From the NCBI RefSeq assembly GCF_000003815.2, contig NC_049979.1:6044165-6103119 (forward strand): DNA of 58,955 bases, given 5' to 3'. The position numbers were made by a program, and so were the translations under genes. The notes beneath the pieces are model-generated. The model saw only the letters and a list, made by a program, of their open reading frames with translations, was not told where the DNA came from and did not search any database. The DNA comes from Branchiostoma floridae. Its lineage: Eukaryota > Chordata > Leptocardii > Amphioxiformes > Branchiostomatidae. Positions 55,135 through 58,955 of this stretch are shown piece after piece; position 1 is the stretch's first letter, and every line of letters begins with the position of its first letter.

Positions 55135-56420
55135 AACACTACAGCATTAGGCTTGCCCTATAGTATTGTGTATGTGTAAAAGTAAAACAATGCTCAGATT
55201 AAGAATCAAATTGGCTACTGGCAGAAGAACAAGGGGAAGAAAGAAAAAGAAAACACCAGCAAAAACAATTTGTTTTTCCCTGCTGGGGAAAACATAATAA
55301 ATCAAGATGTGAGAAAAAGTCAGAAGCAACTTTGAAAAAAAATCCTACTACCATCAATCACCAGAGAAATGTATTTTATATTTTTGACCTGCCTTATCCG
55401 GACTCTGTGAAGAGAGTGACAACCGTGCCCAACTAATCTATGAGCTAGCTATAGGCTTGTGCTGAAATCCTTATCAGACTTGAGTGTGGATGAAGGACCT
55501 GCTGCAGAGAAAGTGGGGAAGTTGAGGGACTGCCGGTGACATCCTGTGACATGTTCAGGAAAGTCTGCCGCTACAAGATCAGCAACTCACCGTACCCGGT
55601 TGTCTAGATGTTTGAGGTGTGAACTGAAGACCTGATAAAGTGGCGTAACACTCCACTTCTGTACATGGAGCTTACACAATACTGTGACTAACATGTAACT
55701 TCGCAAGCATTTACTTTCGTCGTACAAGCAGAAAGGAGATTTTTGCAGTGTTTCAAGTTTGCAGTAGTACTGAAGTAATACATTGGCAACACATATAAGC
55801 AGTAAAACAAATTTGTGGTGGAGACATCACTGCAAATAAAAACACCTTGAACACATTTACAGTATGTACAAGCTGTCTAAAAGACTGGTCAGTATTTGGC
55901 CATCAGAATTACCATGTACTTCCCTATTTGAACATTTCCTACCCAAGTTCATGTCACTCTTCACAGTGTGTATACAACCCAGGCCCCTTCATCACTCAGC
56001 TTATCTGAGAATCACAGCTACTCACTCTCCTCTTTAACTTTTGAGATTTACAGCCACTCTCAAGTGGAGCCAGTTTTCTCTTGCAGCTTGCCAAGAAATG
56101 TAGATGTAGGATTTGATAAATTTGCCATCGAGCCAGTCTGGCATGACTCACACAGGTGTCACACAAGCAAGGCAAGAATTTGTTATCACCAAGCACAGTA
56201 GGAGCATCTTCTCTGGATAGTTTTAAAGAACGCTTGCAGATAGATGTGCAAAAGTTACGTGTGACAGGTCGTTCAGTGTAATATAACCAGCTGCTGCTGC
56301 GCCGCGTGCCTGCGAAGCTGGTGTGTGAGGCCAAAGGCACTTATACCGGCTATATAGATACAGATACAGAAGATCCTGTTCTTGGCTAGAGGATTTATTC
56401 ATTCATGTAAGGCCATGTTG
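55135..56420. other. Unassigned non-coding stretch
   Basis: No gene is supported. A short frame ending near 56278 reads SSLDSFKERLQIDVQKLR and faintly resembles the C-terminal end of non-LTR reverse transcriptase ORFs; a stop lies only about 45 codons upstream. Confidence 0.35.
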
Positions 56421-56422
56421 AT

Positions 56423-56485
56423 ATGATTATATGGATGACATCCTCCGGGAACTCCAAAACTGATGCGAGCGAGCGAATAAAAAAA
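56423..56485 (+). mobile_element. Retroposon 3'-tail-like segment
   Basis: ATGGATGACATCCTCCGGGA followed by GCGAGCGAATAAAAAAA, sharing its first box with the repeats at 52.7 and 52.9 kb. The A-rich end fits a retroposon tail. Confidence 0.4.
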
Positions 56486-56791
56486 AAGTTTGGCCAAAAA
56501 AAAAAGTTGCCTTCAGTATGAAATCAAAGTGGCCAGGAAGGTTGAACATAGGACTGAACACACATAGTATGGTATACCATGATCCTCTGGACCTGAATTT
56601 TCTGTACTGGTACCTCCCCCAACCAACAATAGATTTTTTTTCTTTCCGTCCTTTCACATCTTATTCTTTGACTTTAGATTCATTTTGGCATTCTATACAT
56701 GGCAATAGTTATCTGTTTTCTGATACTTTTTTTCAATCTACGGAATATATGTGCTCATTTTACAGCTGCTTTGCACAATTTATTGTGTGGT

Positions 56792-57310
56792 NNNNNNNNN
56801 NNNNNNNNNNNNNNNNNNNNNNNNNNNNNNNNNNNNNNNNNNNNNNNNNNNNNNNNNNNNNNNNNNNNNNNNNNNNNNNNNNNNNNNNNNNNNNNNNNNN
56901 NNNNNNNNNNNNNNNNNNNNNNNNNNNNNNNNNNNNNNNNNNNNNNNNNNNNNNNNNNNNNNNNNNNNNNNNNNNNNNNNNNNNNNNNNNNNNNNNNNNN
57001 NNNNNNNNNNNNNNNNNNNNNNNNNNNNNNNNNNNNNNNNNNNNNNNNNNNNNNNNNNNNNNNNNNNNNNNNNNNNNNNNNNNNNNNNNNNNNNNNNNNN
57101 NNNNNNNNNNNNNNNNNNNNNNNNNNNNNNNNNNNNNNNNNNNNNNNNNNNNNNNNNNNNNNNNNNNNNNNNNNNNNNNNNNNNNNNNNNNNNNNNNNNN
57201 NNNNNNNNNNNNNNNNNNNNNNNNNNNNNNNNNNNNNNNNNNNNNNNNNNNNNNNNNNNNNNNNNNNNNNNNNNNNNNNNNNNNNNNNNNNNNNNNNNNN
57301 NNNNNNNNNN
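56792..57310. other. Assembly gap, 519 N
   Basis: A run of N. Open frames crossing it are not evidence of coding. Confidence 0.99.
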
Positions 57311-57861
57311 AGCCCCAGGTTACCGTTTACACCAGGGGAAGAATATCAGCTTTTCTACAAACGACACTGCATGGCATGACATTTCCATGGTGATGATGGA
57401 GGATATCCAATTTGAAAATTTCAAAGATACATTTCAGGATGTTAAGTTTCACATTTATAAAAAAAAATGCTTTCTTGTGCATAACTTTATTCCTATTAGT
57501 TTACAGTCCATTGATTTAGAAATACCTCAAAAATAACGTGGAAGATGTAGTAAAAACTCCCAATCTCTATATAAAATATTACGTAAATGTTGTACTTAGC
57601 TAAACCTTAAGTGACCAGTTTTTAAACTTGAATGAACTTTTCTGGGCTTTACAGAGGATTGTTCCCAAAATAGACTGACTAAACTCCACAGCACATATCA
57701 GACCACCTGAGTTAATCATGTCTGGATCAGCCTGCTGGGTACAGAGTGGTTTTGGGGAGGAAATGTTTTGGGTTTCACTCTGGTGACAAAAGAAGACGAA
57801 TCACCAGGATTTGTGGCCATACTTCAGCAGTGTTCATGCATAGTGTCAGGGGGAACCCCAT

Positions 57862-58125
57862 AATGGGCCCTGACAGGAGGGTCTGTATGGAGGAACCGCA
57901 TAGTGGGCACTGACAGGAGGGTCTGTATGGGGGGCACTTGTAATCGGCAGAGAAGGAGGGTCTGTATTGGGGACCTGCCTAATGGTCCCTGACAGGAGGG
58001 TCTGTATGGGGGAAATGCATAATGAGCCCTGACAGGAGGGTCTGTATGAGGGGGCACTTGTAATGGGCAGAGAAAGGAGGGTCTGTATGGGGGGCACTTA
58101 TGATGGGCCCAGACATGAGGGTCCG
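57862..58125. repeat. Minisatellite, about 40-bp unit GACAGGAGGGTCTGTATGGG
   Basis: About 6.5 units that alternate between a CCCTGACAGGAGGG...CATAATG type and a GGCAGAGAAGGAGGG...CACTTGTAATG type. Minus-strand open frames here are repeat artefacts. Confidence 0.88.
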
Positions 58126-58955
58126 GCAGCACTGATTTCTGCAGGGCTAATTTGGGCAAAGGAGTCTTTTGTACGACTGCAAGTGCAAACATCTATGATC
58201 TTTCTTGAAACATGACGTTTGTCACTCCGAACCTGACATCCGCCTACGCCATGCGGTCCCAGGTGTCCCTTAATGGGGAGAACAATACTTTGGAGAAACG
58301 TCTGGCTTTAAATAAGCTGGTACAAAAACTTCGACGTCAATTTAACAACATATTTTGGATTAGTATATCAACACCCTCCTTGAGTGGCGTTGATAACTAC
58401 CTATACCCTGACATGTACACTACATTGTGTCGGGGACAGACCAGGTCAAGTGTTTACCTGCGTCACACTTGTGTAGGGAACAATGCAGCTGGCAGGGAAC
58501 ACTCTACACACAAGCTATGATTGACGGACGGACCACACAAGGTTTTCCTGCCCAAAGTTTGGGAACAATGCCTCCTGTCCTGCAACACTCAGCCCACAAA
58601 CAATGCAGGGAACACCTGAGAAACGTGGTTCTTACCTCTGGGAAACTTTATCCCAACCTTCCTCATTGTTTGGTCAAACAACCCAAGACGGTATCGTCCC
58701 GGGGCCTGAAAGACTTGAGTCATGTCCAAGAACACAATAGACGTCTCCAGTGTCTTATCAGACAATGTAAACATTGTTTAAGTAATTGTCCTGATGACAT
58801 TACGACAAGCTTGTTTCTCAGTAACCAGATACTGCAAGTATAAGGTACTACATACACAGGTAGCAACCGGATACTCCAGGTGTACATTTTGAGTACTACA
58901 TTAAACAACTTACACTTGGTAAGGCCACATTAAGTTCATTTGAGGGTTCTCAGAT
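58126..58955. other. Unassigned end of window
   Basis: Overlapping plus-strand frames at 58212-58520 and 58427-58843 have no recognisable domain. GGGAACAATGC(A/C) recurs near 58477 and 58560. No gene is supported. Confidence 0.35.

Noticed and set aside
56174-56278. Possible C-terminal end of a non-LTR reverse transcriptase (SSLDSFKERLQ)
   Set aside because: The frame is stopped about 45 codons upstream and no catalytic motif is present, so the resemblance is too weak to annotate as a gene.
56518-57536. Open frames of up to 291 codons
   Set aside because: Most of their length is the 519-N assembly gap.
58212-58843. Two overlapping plus-strand frames at the window end
   Set aside because: No recognisable domain, no splice evidence, and the frames overlap each other.

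Overview
This is eukaryotic, intron-containing DNA, most likely from a lancelet (Branchiostoma-type invertebrate chordate). The reasons are a BAD/BIM-type BH3-only gene split by kilobase-scale introns with consensus splice sites, a very high density of short inverted-repeat DNA transposons (MITEs), tRNA-derived SINE heads, minisatellites and long (ACTC)n arrays, and no bacterial-style gene packing. The species call is inference; the eukaryotic gene structure is seen directly. There are three assembly gaps: 41476-41575, 55035-55134 and 56792-57310.

The only gene I can support lies on the + strand from about 1.5 to 15.7 kb. Three coding exons (2544-2991, 10109-10335, 13153-13350) have matching phases (1/1, then 0/0) and GT-AG borders, and give a predicted 290-residue protein. 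The middle exon is an almost textbook BAD core. It has two basophilic-kinase serines (S160, S194), the second inside a canonical 14-3-3 mode-1 motif (RSRSEP), then exactly 19 residues later the serine inside the BH3 helix (RELRRISDEF, S213), the same spacing as S136/S155 of mouse BAD. The first coding exon instead carries a BIM-like dynein-light-chain motif (TQTPSPLCQVF). The last exon carries a tryptophan pair (DWWSYMMAVF) that recalls the C-terminal parts of BMF and BAD. The protein therefore combines features that vertebrates spread over BAD, BIM and BMF. Upstream is a CpG-rich, internally repetitive region with a TATA candidate. Downstream is a probable 2.3-kb 3' UTR containing a large RNA foldback.

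Intron 1 holds two blocks of diverged tandem repeats, a 918-bp transposon with 9-bp target duplications and a small MITE. Intron 2 holds little beyond a tandem repeat at its 5' end.

From about 15.7 kb to the end I find no host exon that I can defend. That stretch is repeats: minisatellites (17.4, 21.6, 22.4-23.2, 28.8, 36.7, 38.1, 41.3, 45.7, 50.7, 57.9 kb), several MITE families (a CTCCAAGCAGA-ended family, a TA-flanked CTGTAAATGC family, a pogo-like one, a TTCACCTTTATCCG family, a PIF/Harbinger-like one and two hAT-like elements with 5-bp duplications), SINE and retroposon pieces, and (ACTC)n arrays. Two patterns deserve attention: minisatellites that appear to have grown from MITE ends, and a MITE apparently split by a 4-kb insertion.
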